A stretch of 64,000 nt of DNA from the NCBI RefSeq assembly GCF_014201095.1, contig NZ_JACHDN010000001.1:930001-994000 (forward strand), given 5' to 3'. The DNA is from Cellulomonas hominis. GTDB lineage: Bacteria > Actinomycetota > Actinomycetes > Actinomycetales > Cellulomonadaceae. The notes beneath the pieces are model-generated. The model saw only the letters and a list, made by a program, of their open reading frames with translations, had not been told where the DNA came from and ran no database searches. A program made the translations under genes and the position numbers. Shown one piece after another: positions 41,956-49,617 of this stretch (position 1 is the stretch's first letter; the number at the start of each line of letters is the position of its first letter).

Positions 41956-41987
41956 GGCAGGCAGGCGAGCAGACGGGCAGGCAGGCG
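41956..41987. repeat. 12-bp direct repeat GGCAGGCAGGCG, two copies
   Basis: GGCAGGCAGGCG is found at 41956-41967 and 41976-41987, 20 bp apart, in the same convergent intergenic region as the 15-bp tandem array and palindrome A. No function is evident. Confidence 0.6.
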
Positions 41988-42006
41988 CGGAGCACGAGGG
42001 CGCGCG

Positions 42007-42993
42007 TCACCAGCGGGCGTGCACGTGCTCCCGGATGCGCTCGTCGTAGACCTCCCGGAAGCGGTCGAGCGTGTACTCGTCCAGCGGCGGGATCAGCGCG
42101 GCGTCCGCGTTGCCGCGGGCCTGCTCCGGGTTGCGGGCTCCGGGGATCACCGTGGACACGCCGGGCTGGTCGACGATCCAGCGCAGCGCGAGCTGGGCCG
42201 TGGTCGCGCCGGCCGGGGTGAGGGCCGCGATCTCGCGGGCGGCCGCGACGCCGACCTCGTAGGGGACGCCGGAGAACGTCTCGCCGACGTCGAACGCCTC
42301 GCCGTGCCGGTTGTACGCGCGGTGGTCGTCCGCGGCGAACTCGGTGTGCTCGTCGTACTTCCCGGACAGCAGGCCGCTGGCCAGCGGGACGCGCGCGATG
42401 ATGCCGACCCCGGCCTCCGCGGCGGCGGGCAGCACCCGCTCCAGCGGCTTGCGCCGGAACGCGTTGAGGATGATCTGGATCGTGGCGACGTGCGGCCGGG
42501 CGATGGCCGCGAGCGCCTCGTCGACCGTCTCGACGGACACCCCGTACGCCGCGACCCGGCCCTCGTCGACGAGGGTGTCCAGCGCGTCGTAGGTGGCGTC
42601 GCGGTCGAGCACCGGGCTCGGCGGGCAGTGCAGCTGCACGAGGTCGAGGGTGTCGACGCCGAGGTTGGCCCGGGACCGGTCGGTCCAGGCCCGGAACGCG
42701 TCGAGCGTGTACGCGTCAGCGACGTGCGGGTCGGCGCGGCGGCCCATCTTGGTGGCGACCGTGATCCCCGACCCCGGCCGCTCGCGCAGGAACCGCCCGA
42801 TGAGCGACTCGCTGCGCCCGTCCCCGTACACGTCGGCGGTGTCGAAGAACGTCACGCCCGCGTCGGCCGCGGCGGCGAGCACGGCGAGCGCGTCGTCCTC
42901 GGCGACCTCGCCCCAGTCCGCGCCGAGCTGCCAGCAGCCCAGTCCCACGACCCCGACGTCCCGTCCCGTCCTGCCCAGCGTCCTCGTCTGCAT
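42007..42993 (-). CDS. Aldo/keto reductase
   Basis: This 328-aa (beta/alpha)8-barrel NADPH-dependent oxidoreductase has a complete catalytic tetrad: Asp51 and Tyr56 in FFDTADVYGDGRSE, Lys82 in VATKMGRR, and His122 in LDLVQLHCPPSP. The C-terminal cofactor segment is STVIPGARNPEQARGN. It resembles the YghZ/Tas-like subgroup acting on small aldehydes or sugars; the natural substrate is unknown. The ATG at 42993 is supported by TAGCCT six bases upstream (leaderless). It is monocistronic and convergent with the OsmC operon. Confidence 0.92.
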   Translation of the reverse strand: MQTRTLGRTGRDVGVVGLGCWQLGADWGEVAEDDALAVLAAAADAGVTFFDTADVYGDGRSESLIGRFLRERPGSGITVATKMGRRADPHVADAYTLDAFRAWTDRSRANLGVDTLDLVQLHCPPSPVLDRDATYDALDTLVDEGRVAAYGVSVETVDEALAAIARPHVATIQIILNAFRRKPLERVLPAAAEAGVGIIARVPLASGLLSGKYDEHTEFAADDHRAYNRHGEAFDVGETFSGVPYEVGVAAAREIAALTPAGATTAQLALRWIVDQPGVSTVIPGARNPEQARGNADAALIPPLDEYTLDRFREVYDERIREHVHARW

Positions 42994-42999
42994 GGCGCG

Positions 43000-43005
43000 A
43001 GGCTA
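43000..43005 (-). promoter_or_regulatory. -10 element TAGCCT of a leaderless promoter (aldo/keto reductase)
   Basis: On the minus strand TAGCCT is followed by six bases and the ATG at 42993, with no Shine-Dalgarno sequence between. The spacing is identical to the other leaderless starts in this window. Confidence 0.55.
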
Positions 43006-43130
43006 CCCGCGCGGGCGGGTCGCGCGCGCCGCGCGGCGGCGTCCGGGGGAGGATGGCCCGAGCGCGCCCGGCGGCGACGGCCACGGGCACCGTGCCCGGG
43101 TGGCGGGGCGTGCGGGCGGGGGGGCTGCCG

Positions 43131-43676
43131 GTGATCACGCGCGAGCGGGACGGGACGTCGTGGGCACGGGTCGAGCGGGTGCTCCCGCTGGACGCCGGGA
43201 CGGCCTGGCGGCTGGTCGCCGACGCGCGGCACCATGCGGACTGGGTGCCGCTCACGCGGGTCGACCTGCTCCGGCCGGACGGCGTCGCGTGGGCCTGGGA
43301 GCGACGGCCCGACGACACGGCCCCCGAGGCCGGCGACGTGGTCGTGGCCGTCACCGGTCCCACCGCGCGGGCCGGCGGCCCGGGGATGGTCGACCGCATG
43401 CGGGTCGAGCGGTACGAGCCGCCGCTGGGCCAGGTCCCGGGCGTCGCGGTGTTCGTCAAGCACGGGCCGGTGCTGCTCGGCACGGCGCGGATCGAGGTCG
43501 CCGCCGCGGGCCCCGGGCGGTCCCGGGTGACGTGGACGGAGCAGGTGCATCTGCGCGGGCTGCCGCCCGCCCTGACGCGCGGGGTCGGGACGGTGCTGCT
43601 GGACGGCATGCTGACCCTCGTGCTGCGCCGAGCCGCCCGGGACGCCGCCCGGCGCACGCAACGAAACGCCGCCTGA
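43131..43676 (+). CDS. SRPBCC-family (START-like) protein
   Basis: This protein of about 181 residues has the SRPBCC order: RVERVLPLDAGTAWRLVADA at the first strand-helix unit, then VVVAVTGPTARAGGPG, and a final long helix LDGMLTLVLRRAARDAARRT. It corresponds to the polyketide-cyclase/dehydrase group with a hydrophobic ligand pocket; ligand unknown. The GTG at 43131 is preferred because a G7 tract lies seven bases upstream and homology begins just after it; an in-frame ATG at 43053 would add 26 Ala/Arg/Gly residues and overlaps a GAGGAT -10-like hexamer. It diverges from the aldo/keto reductase. Confidence 0.65.
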   Translation: MITRERDGTSWARVERVLPLDAGTAWRLVADARHHADWVPLTRVDLLRPDGVAWAWERRPDDTAPEAGDVVVAVTGPTARAGGPGMVDRMRVERYEPPLGQVPGVAVFVKHGPVLLGTARIEVAAAGPGRSRVTWTEQVHLRGLPPALTRGVGTVLLDGMLTLVLRRAARDAARRTQRNAA

Positions 43677-43814
43677 AGCACGATCCGCGCAACGATCCGC
43701 CGCTCCGGTGCAACGTCGCACGATGATGCCGCGCGTCGGCGGCTCGTAGAGTGTCCGGGACGTGCCCCGACGAGGCGGCCGCCGGATCCCGACCCCGGAC
43801 CTTCGAGGAGCACC

Positions 43815-44639
43815 ATGACCGCCACGCCCCAGGCCACCCGCCGGCACTACCTCATGTGCGAGCCCACCCACTACACGGTCTCGTACGAGATCAACCCGTG
43901 GATGGACGCCACCCGGTACACCGACGCGGGCCTCGCGGTGCAGCAGTGGCGCACCCTCCGGGAGACCTTCGAGTCCCTCGGCCACACGGTCGAGACGATC
44001 GACCCGATCCCGGGCCTGCCGGACATGGTCTACGCGGCGAACGGCGCCACCGTCGTCGACGGCGTCGTGTACTCCGCCCGGTTCCGCTACCCCGAGCGCG
44101 GCCCCGAGGGCCCGGCGTACGAGAAGTGGTTCGCGGACCACGGCTTCGTCACGCACACCGCCGAGCAGGTCAACGAGGGCGAGGGCGACATCCTCACCGT
44201 CGGCGACGTGCTGCTCGCGGGCACCGGCTTCCGCACCGACCGCGCCGCGCACGACGAGATCGCCCGGGTCACCGGCCGCGAGGTCGTCACGCTCGAGCTG
44301 GTCGACCCGCACTACTACCACCTCGACACCGCGCTGGCCGTGCTGAGCTCCGAGCCCGGCACCGAGCTCGTCGCGTACTACCCGCCGGCGTTCTCCGACG
44401 CCTCCCGCGCGGAGCTCGAGCGCCGCTACCCGGACGCGGTGATCGCCTCCGAGCAGGACGCCGCCTGCCTGGGGCTGAACGCCGTGTCGGACGGCCTGAA
44501 CGTCGTCGTGGCCCCGGGCGCCGTCGACCTGGCCGCCCAGCTCACCGCCCGCGGGCTGCGCCCGCACCCCGTCGACACCAGCGAGCTGCTCAAGGGCGGC
44601 GGCGGCGCGAAGTGCTGCACGCTGGAGATCCGCCGCTGA
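43815..44639 (+). CDS. ddaH: N(G),N(G)-dimethylarginine dimethylaminohydrolase-like amidinotransferase-fold enzyme
   Basis: This 274-aa pentein-fold protein has the DDAH pattern: MVYAANGATVVDGVVYSARF, the His region DPHYYHLDTALAVLSS (His169), LGLNAVSDGLNVVVAPG and the C-terminal nucleophile motif GGGGAKCCTLEI (Cys267). DDAH converts methylated arginine to citrulline; actinobacterial versions may instead act as arginine or ornithine-forming hydrolases. It is followed 36 bp later by ornithine aminotransferase, so the pair probably supplies nitrogen and carbon from arginine derivatives. GAGGAG lies four bases upstream of the ATG. Confidence 0.87.
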   Translation: MTATPQATRRHYLMCEPTHYTVSYEINPWMDATRYTDAGLAVQQWRTLRETFESLGHTVETIDPIPGLPDMVYAANGATVVDGVVYSARFRYPERGPEGPAYEKWFADHGFVTHTAEQVNEGEGDILTVGDVLLAGTGFRTDRAAHDEIARVTGREVVTLELVDPHYYHLDTALAVLSSEPGTELVAYYPPAFSDASRAELERRYPDAVIASEQDAACLGLNAVSDGLNVVVAPGAVDLAAQLTARGLRPHPVDTSELLKGGGGAKCCTLEIRR

Positions 44640-44675
44640 CGCTCCCCTCCCCCACGCCCCCGACGAGGTGACGCC

Positions 44676-45920
44676 ATGACCGCCACGATCCCCGCCCGCG
44701 GGGCCGCCCGCGCCGACGCCGGCCCGCTCGCGCAGAACTACCACCCGCTGCCCGTCACGCTGACGACCGGCGAGGGCGCGTGGGTGCGGGACGTGGAGGG
44801 GCGCACCTACCTGGACCTGCTCGCGGGCTACAGCGCCCTGAACTTCGGCCACCGGCACCCCGGCCTGACCGCGGCGGCGCACGCGCAGCTCGACCGGCTG
44901 ACCCTGTCGTCCCGTGCGTTCGACCACGACCTGCTGCACCCGTTCGCCGCAGCCCTCTCCGACCTGGCGCGGCCCGTGGTGGCCGGGTCGGGCCCGGACG
45001 GCGCCGCGCCGATGGTGCTGCCGATGAACACCGGCGCCGAGGCCGTCGAGACCGCGATCAAGGCGGCCCGCAAGTGGGGCTACGAGGTCCGCGGCGTGCC
45101 GCCGGAGCGCGCGACGATCGTCGTCGCGGCGGGCAACTTCCACGGCAGGACGACGACGATCGTGTCGTTTTCGACCGACCCCGAGGCCCGCGACGGGTTC
45201 GGGCCGCACACCCCGGGGTTCCGGATCGTGCCGTTCGGGGACGCGGACGCGCTGCGGGACGCGGTCGACGACACGACGGTCGCGGTCCTGCTGGAGCCGA
45301 TCCAGGGCGAGCAGGGCGTCGTCGTCCCGCCGGCGGGCTACTGGCCGGCCGTCCGGGAGCTCTGCACCGCCGCGGACGTGCTGCTGATCGCCGACGAGAT
45401 CCAGTCCGGCCTCGGCCGCACGGGCACCACGTTCGCCCTGGAGCTGTGGGACGTCCGCGCGGACCTCGTCACCCTCGGCAAGGCCCTGGGCGGCGGCGTG
45501 CTGCCGGTGTCCGCGGTCGTCGGGCGCCCGGACGTGCTCGGGGTGCTGACGGCCGGCACGCACGGCTCCACGTTCGGCGGCAACCCGCTCGCGTGCGCGG
45601 TGGGCATCGCCGTGGTCGACCTGCTGCGGCCCGGGACCTACCAGGAGCGCGCCCGGACCCTCGGCGCGCACCTGCACGAGCGGCTCGCCACCCTGGTCGA
45701 CACCGGCCTGCTGGTCGGCGCGCGCGGCGTCGGGCTGTGGGCGGGCCTGGACGTCGAGCCCGGGCGGATGACCGGCCGGGAGCTGTGCGAGCGGCTGCTG
45801 CGGCTCGGCGTGCTCGCGAAGGACACGCACGGCTCGACCATCCGGCTCGCCCCGCCCCTCGTCATCGAGCCGGACGACCTGGACCTGGCGCTCGACCGGC
45901 TGACGCAGGCGCTGCGCTGA
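44676..45920 (+). CDS. rocD: Ornithine aminotransferase
   Basis: This 414-aa class-III PLP aminotransferase has NTGAEAVETAIKAARKWGYE, the PLP-ring segment NFHGRTTTIVSFS, LIADEIQSGLGRTGT and the Schiff-base lysine in LVTLGKALGGG (Lys269). HGSTFGGNPLACAVGI completes the family pattern. It moves the delta-amino group of ornithine to 2-oxoglutarate, yielding glutamate semialdehyde. It lies directly downstream of ddaH in the same direction, consistent with arginine breakdown. GACGAGGTGACGCC precedes the ATG at 44676. It is convergent with the CAP-domain gene (18-bp gap). Confidence 0.92.
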   Translation: MTATIPARGAARADAGPLAQNYHPLPVTLTTGEGAWVRDVEGRTYLDLLAGYSALNFGHRHPGLTAAAHAQLDRLTLSSRAFDHDLLHPFAAALSDLARPVVAGSGPDGAAPMVLPMNTGAEAVETAIKAARKWGYEVRGVPPERATIVVAAGNFHGRTTTIVSFSTDPEARDGFGPHTPGFRIVPFGDADALRDAVDDTTVAVLLEPIQGEQGVVVPPAGYWPAVRELCTAADVLLIADEIQSGLGRTGTTFALELWDVRADLVTLGKALGGGVLPVSAVVGRPDVLGVLTAGTHGSTFGGNPLACAVGIAVVDLLRPGTYQERARTLGAHLHERLATLVDTGLLVGARGVGLWAGLDVEPGRMTGRELCERLLRLGVLAKDTHGSTIRLAPPLVIEPDDLDLALDRLTQALR

Positions 45921-45938
45921 GCGCGGTGCGGACGCCCC

Positions 45939-47054
45939 TCAGGAGAACCGCATCGCCGTGTAGAGCCGCCCGTTCAGCGTGACCGCGCCGATCGAGACGG
46001 TCGACTTCCCCTCCTTGAGGATCCACGCCCGGTGCGGCGGGGAGTTCAGGTAGGCCGCGATCATCTCGGCGTCGCTCGCGGGCTGCACCCAGCCGACGAT
46101 GTGGTCGTTCCCGGAGTGCCAGATGCTGCCTGCGGCGGCCATCGCGGCGGCGTGGTCGGCCAGCGACGCGGACCGGACGACGGTCAGCGCGCCCAGGCCG
46201 GCGTCGGCCCGGGCGGCGTTCAGGGCGCTGCCCAGTCCGCTGACGCCGTACGACTGCACCCCGGCCGCCCACGTCGCGGCCGGCGCGGCGGCAGCGGCAG
46301 CCGGTGCGGCGGCGGCCCCGCCCCCGGACGCCGGGCGGGCGGCGCGGGCCGTGCCGCCCGAGCCGGAGCCGCGCGACCGCTGGGCGGCCTCGGCGGCGGC
46401 GCGCTCGGCGGCGATCCGGGCGGCCTCGGCGGCCTGCCACGCGGCCTGGGCCTCGACCGCCGCCTGCTGCGGGGCGGCGACCTCGGCGGTCCGGGCGGCG
46501 AGCGTCGCCGGGCTGGTACCGGTCCCCGCGGTGCCCGCCGCGGCCGACAGGGCGTCGGTCGCGGTGCGCAGGGCGGCGAGGGCGGGCTCCCCGGCGTGCG
46601 GCGACGCGGCCGCGGCGGCCTGCGCGGCGGTGAGCGCCGTGCCCGCCCGCGCGACGGCGTCCGCGACGAGCGCGTCGTACCGGGCGGCGGCCGCGGCGGC
46701 CCGCGTCCGGGCGGCGAACTCCGCGTCCACCCGCTGCGCCGCGTCGAGCACGGCAGCGCGCTCCTCGACGCGGGCCCAGGCGGCGGCGCGGGCGTCGGCC
46801 CGGAGCTGCACCACGACGCCCGCGGCGACGGCACCGACCAGGGTCGCGCAGAGCAGGACGACCGCGACGGTGCGTCCGGTCCGGCGCCGGCGACCCGGAG
46901 CGGCGGGCGCGGGTGCCACCGGGGCGGGGCGGGTGCGCTGGGTGGGGATCGTCCCGGGCGGTGCCGCGGGGTGGGTCTCGGGTGCGCGCGGCGCCGCGGG
47001 CCGGCCCAGGGCCGTCGTCCCGGCGCGCGCGGGACCGGCGTCCCGTGCCGACAT
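45939..47054 (-). CDS. CAP/SCP-domain membrane-anchored protein
   Basis: This 371-aa protein has a Pro/Thr-rich cytoplasmic N-terminus and one membrane helix (~60-82, VAVVLLCATLVGAVAAGVVV). A long Ala-rich extracytoplasmic helical stalk (~85-245) follows, then a CAP domain (LNAARADAGLGALTVVRSAS, HSGNDHIVGWVQPASDAEMI, LNSPPHRAWILKEG). The CAP residues His, Glu and His are largely present (WHSGND, SPPHRAWIL). CAP proteins outside eukaryotes are secreted, often with wall or lipid roles, and lack a settled activity. The stalk resembles wall-spanning spacers. It separates ddaH-rocD from the Lrp-type gene. Confidence 0.83.
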   Translation of the reverse strand: MSARDAGPARAGTTALGRPAAPRAPETHPAAPPGTIPTQRTRPAPVAPAPAAPGRRRRTGRTVAVVLLCATLVGAVAAGVVVQLRADARAAAWARVEERAAVLDAAQRVDAEFAARTRAAAAAARYDALVADAVARAGTALTAAQAAAAASPHAGEPALAALRTATDALSAAAGTAGTGTSPATLAARTAEVAAPQQAAVEAQAAWQAAEAARIAAERAAAEAAQRSRGSGSGGTARAARPASGGGAAAAPAAAAAAPAATWAAGVQSYGVSGLGSALNAARADAGLGALTVVRSASLADHAAAMAAAGSIWHSGNDHIVGWVQPASDAEMIAAYLNSPPHRAWILKEGKSTVSIGAVTLNGRLYTAMRFS

Positions 47055-47150
47055 CCTCGATCCTCTCGATCCGTCCCCCTGTCACGGATCCCATCGGCGC
47101 GCGCCGCCCGCTCCTGAAGCCCTGCGCGCCGTTCACCCGCGCGACATCCC

Positions 47151-47215
47151 CGCCGAGACTGCAGGATCCGTCTGCCCGACCCGGCCACCGGGCCGCGGAT
47201 CCTGCAGTCTCGGCG
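47151..47215. repeat. Dispersed intergenic palindrome, copy B (perfect 20-bp arms)
   Basis: CGCCGAGACTGCAGGATCCG at 47151-47170 is the exact reverse complement of 47196-47215. A 25-bp loop holds a smaller CCCGG/CCGGG hairpin. The outer CGCCGAGACTGCAG block is the one shared with copies C and D. It lies between the divergent CAP and Lrp genes, so here it is not a simple terminator. Confidence 0.85.
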
Positions 47216-47296
47216 CACGCCGCATGCCGCACGCCGCGCCGGGGGGGCGGCGCGCGGGGGCGCAGGGCGCACGCACAGGCGCCCCCGGGCGTGCGC

Positions 47297-47302
47297 GAGG
47301 AT
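47297..47302 (+). promoter_or_regulatory. -10-like GAGGAT six bases before the Lrp-type start
   Basis: GAGGAT is followed by GACCCC and the GTG at 47309. The spacing matches the TANNNT leaderless starts of this window although the hexamer begins with GA. The same hexamer precedes several other genes here, so it may be an accepted variant. Confidence 0.4.
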
Positions 47303-47308
47303 GACCCC

Positions 47309-47782
47309 GTGCCCCCCACGTTCTCCGGCGACCTCGACCCCATCGACGAGGCGATCCTCCGCGAGCTCGCGGTCGACGCGCGCGCGTCCTACGCCGACCT
47401 CGGCGCCGTGGTGTCCCTGTCGGCGCCCGCCGTGAAGCGCCGCGTCGACCGGTTGCGGGAGCGCGGGGTGGTCCGCGGGTTCACGGTGCTGCTGGACCCG
47501 GCGGCCCTGGGCTGGGCGACCGAGGCGTTCATCGAGCTGTTCTGCCACGGCTCGACCAGCCCGGCGACCATGCGGTCCGCGGTCGAGCGGTACCCCGAGG
47601 TCGTCGCCGCCAGCACGGTCACCGGCGACGTCGACGTGGTGGTCCAGGTGCGCGCGCGGGACATGCGGCACCTGGAGCAGGTGGTGGAGCGCCTCGCCGC
47701 CGAGCCGTTCGTGGCTCGCACGCGCTCGACGATCGTCCTGTCCGCCCTGGTGCGCCGCCCGGATGTCCCGCCCCCGGCCTGA
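47309..47782 (+). CDS. Lrp/AsnC-family transcriptional regulator
   Basis: This 157-aa regulator has an N-terminal AsnC-type HTH (LDPIDEAILRELAVDARASY, LSAPAVKRRVDRLRERGVVR) and a C-terminal ligand-binding ferredoxin-like domain (VVAASTVTGDVDVVVQVRAR, MRHLEQVVERLAAEPFVART). Lrp proteins usually respond to amino acids. Its nearness to ddaH-rocD (1.4 kb, with the CAP gene between) makes those a reasonable target, since such regulators commonly adjoin arginine/ornithine genes. The GTG at 47309 fits a leaderless start. It ends 3 bp from the convergent stress-protein gene. Confidence 0.9.
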   Translation: MPPTFSGDLDPIDEAILRELAVDARASYADLGAVVSLSAPAVKRRVDRLRERGVVRGFTVLLDPAALGWATEAFIELFCHGSTSPATMRSAVERYPEVVAASTVTGDVDVVVQVRARDMRHLEQVVERLAAEPFVARTRSTIVLSALVRRPDVPPPA

Positions 47783-47785
47783 GGA

Positions 47786-48757
47786 TCAGCCCGCGGCGGC
47801 GGTGCCGTTCCCCGCGCCCGCGGCCTCCGCGCGCTCCAGGCAGCCGTTGGTCACCACCATGACCGGGCACGCCGAGTGGTGCAGCACCGCCTGGCTCGTC
47901 GAGCCCAGCAGCAGGCCCGTGAACCCCCCGCGGCCCCGCGAGCCGACGACGAGCAGGTCCGTGGCCGCCGAGAACTCCGTCAGCAGCTCGGCCCCGGTCC
48001 CGTCCAGGACGTGCCGGCGCACGGTCGCGCCGGGGTACTGGGCCAGCGCCCGGTCGACCACGACGTTGAGGCCCTCGGTGACGTCGGCGAGCACCTGCGT
48101 CTGGTCGATCGTCGCAGGCAGCCACGCCATGACCCCCGAGCCGCTGCCGACGGGCACCCCGGCGACGGCCGTGAGCTCCGCGCCCCAGGCCTGCGCCTCC
48201 TCGATCGCGTACCGCAGCGCCAGGTCCGCCTGCGGCGACCCGTCGACGCCGACGACCATCCGGCGCACCGGCCGGACCACGGGGGCGGACTCGTCGTTCG
48301 GCACCACGCCGCCGCGCCGCTGGTCGCGCAGCGGGACGACCACCGTCGGGCAGTGCGCGTGCGCGGGCAGGGTGGAGGACACCGTGCCGAGCAGCCGGTC
48401 CGCGAAGCCGCCCTTGCCGCGCGTGCCGACCACCGCGAGCGACGCGTCCCGGGACATCTCGACCAGCACGGCGGCGGCGTCGCCCGTCGCGACCGTCGTC
48501 GTGATCTCCAGGTCCGGGCCCTCGGCGCGCTGCCGGGCCTCGGCGAGCACCGCGCGGGCGCCCTGCTGGATCGCCGTGTCGTCCAGGGCGGCGTACCCGC
48601 CGTCCAGCGAGGCGGCCGTGAACGACGGCAGCGTGTACGAGCACACGACGTGCAGCGGCCGGCGCCGCGTCCGGGCCTCCGCGGCCGCCCAGTCGAGGGC
48701 GTGCATGCTCGCCGCCGACCCGTCGACTCCGACGAGGATCTCCGCGTCCCGCTTCAT
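47786..48757 (-). CDS. Universal stress protein with two UspA domains
   Basis: This 323-aa tandem UspA protein has domain 1 (ILVGVDGSAASMHALDWAAA ... AVVGTRGKGGFADRLLGTVS) and domain 2 (MVVGVDGSPQADLALRYAIE ... LVVGSRGRGGFTGLLLGSTS). Both keep the G-2X-G-9X-G(S/T) ATP-binding pattern, so it probably binds ATP. It acts in survival under starvation or hypoxia in relatives. AAGGAGG stands nine bases before the ATG at 48757, and a GCACAC/GTGTGC dyad lies just upstream. Confidence 0.92.
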   Translation of the reverse strand: MKRDAEILVGVDGSAASMHALDWAAAEARTRRRPLHVVCSYTLPSFTAASLDGGYAALDDTAIQQGARAVLAEARQRAEGPDLEITTTVATGDAAAVLVEMSRDASLAVVGTRGKGGFADRLLGTVSSTLPAHAHCPTVVVPLRDQRRGGVVPNDESAPVVRPVRRMVVGVDGSPQADLALRYAIEEAQAWGAELTAVAGVPVGSGSGVMAWLPATIDQTQVLADVTEGLNVVVDRALAQYPGATVRRHVLDGTGAELLTEFSAATDLLVVGSRGRGGFTGLLLGSTSQAVLHHSACPVMVVTNGCLERAEAAGAGNGTAAAG

Positions 48758-48776
48758 GGCTCTGACCTCCTTGGTC

Positions 48777-48792
48777 GCACACCCCAGTGTGC
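48777..48792. promoter_or_regulatory. 16-bp dyad GCACAC-N4-GTGTGC upstream of the stress-protein gene
   Basis: The perfect 6-bp inverted repeat has the spacer CCCA and is centred about 28 bp before the start codon, immediately upstream of the ribosome site. It could be an operator or a leader hairpin. No regulator gene is adjacent. Confidence 0.4.
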
Positions 48793-48904
48793 TCCCTGAT
48801 CATGCCCGCCGACCACTCGACACGGGGACGCGCGTGGAGAACTCTTGACGAAGCCTTGGACTCGGGGCGGGCGCGGGACGGTGCCCGGCCGCGCCCCGGC
48901 GGCG

Positions 48905-49414
48905 TCAGGCCGCGAGGTACGCCGACCAGGCCGGCTCGTCGACGGCCGCCCCGTGCAGGAACGCCGTCGCACCCCGCGGGGGCGACGGCGTGTACGCGAG
49001 CTCCCAGCCGAGCTCATGGAGCAGGTGGTCGGCCTTGCGGTGGTTGCACCGGCGGCACGCGGCGACGACGTTGGCCCACTCGTGCCGGCCCCCGCGCGAG
49101 CGCGGGTGCACGTGGTCGACCGTGTCGGCGTGCGAGCCGCAGTACGCGCACCGGTGGTCGTCCCGCTGCAGCACGGTGCGGCGGGTCGGTGGCAGCGGCT
49201 TGCGGACCGGCACGTGCACGTACCGGGTGAGGCTCAGGACCACCGGCAACGGGACCACGATGCGCTCGGCGTGCAGCACGCGGCCGTCCGTCTCCAGGAC
49301 CGTGGCCTTGCCGGACATGACGAGGGTGACGGCCCGGGGTAGGGCGACCACGCAGAGGGGCTCGAGGCTGGCGTTCAGGAGCAGCGTCCTGGGTGGCGCG
49401 GGCAGCAGCAGCAC
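48905..49414 (-). CDS. HNH endonuclease-domain protein
   Basis: This 169-aa protein has an N-terminal half (TLLLNASLEPLCVVALPRAV, LVMSGKATVLETDGRVLHAE) typical of the common actinobacterial HNH family, followed by the HNH core. The zinc Cys pairs are CAYCGSHA and CRRCNHRK, and the catalytic segment is DTVDHVHPRSRGGRHEWANV. The metal-binding DH and His are intact. Family members are housekeeping nucleases of unclear role, not mobile homing enzymes. The GTG at 49414 has AGGAG seven bases upstream. Confidence 0.9.
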   Translation of the reverse strand: MLLLPAPPRTLLLNASLEPLCVVALPRAVTLVMSGKATVLETDGRVLHAERIVVPLPVVLSLTRYVHVPVRKPLPPTRRTVLQRDDHRCAYCGSHADTVDHVHPRSRGGRHEWANVVAACRRCNHRKADHLLHELGWELAYTPSPPRGATAFLHGAAVDEPAWSAYLAA

Positions 49415-49559
49415 GGCGTTACTCCTAGACCAGGTCGAGGGCCCGCCTGGCTGACGGGCCCGCTGGGGGAGGCACAGCAGTTGCAGCGTACGCGCACCCG
49501 CGGCGATCCTGCGCCGTCATTCCGGCCGGGGCGCGCGCCACCGGTCCGGCCGGGAACGC

Positions 49560-49596
49560 CCGGACCCCCACGGCCGTGGTGGCCGTGGGGGTCCGG
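49560..49596 (-). terminator. Intrinsic terminator hairpin of the NlpC/P60 gene
   Basis: CCGGACCCCCACGGCC at 49560-49575 pairs perfectly over 16 bp with 49581-49596, leaving a 5-nt loop. On the minus strand it begins 21 bases after the NlpC/P60 stop. A short pyrimidine stretch rather than a U tract follows. Confidence 0.8.
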
Positions 49597-49617
49597 GGAC
49601 GTGCGGGGCGGTCCTGC

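Noticed and set aside
41821..41987. Repeat array that could be mistaken for a CRISPR
   Set aside because: The 15-bp units are directly adjacent with no spacers, and no cas genes are present.
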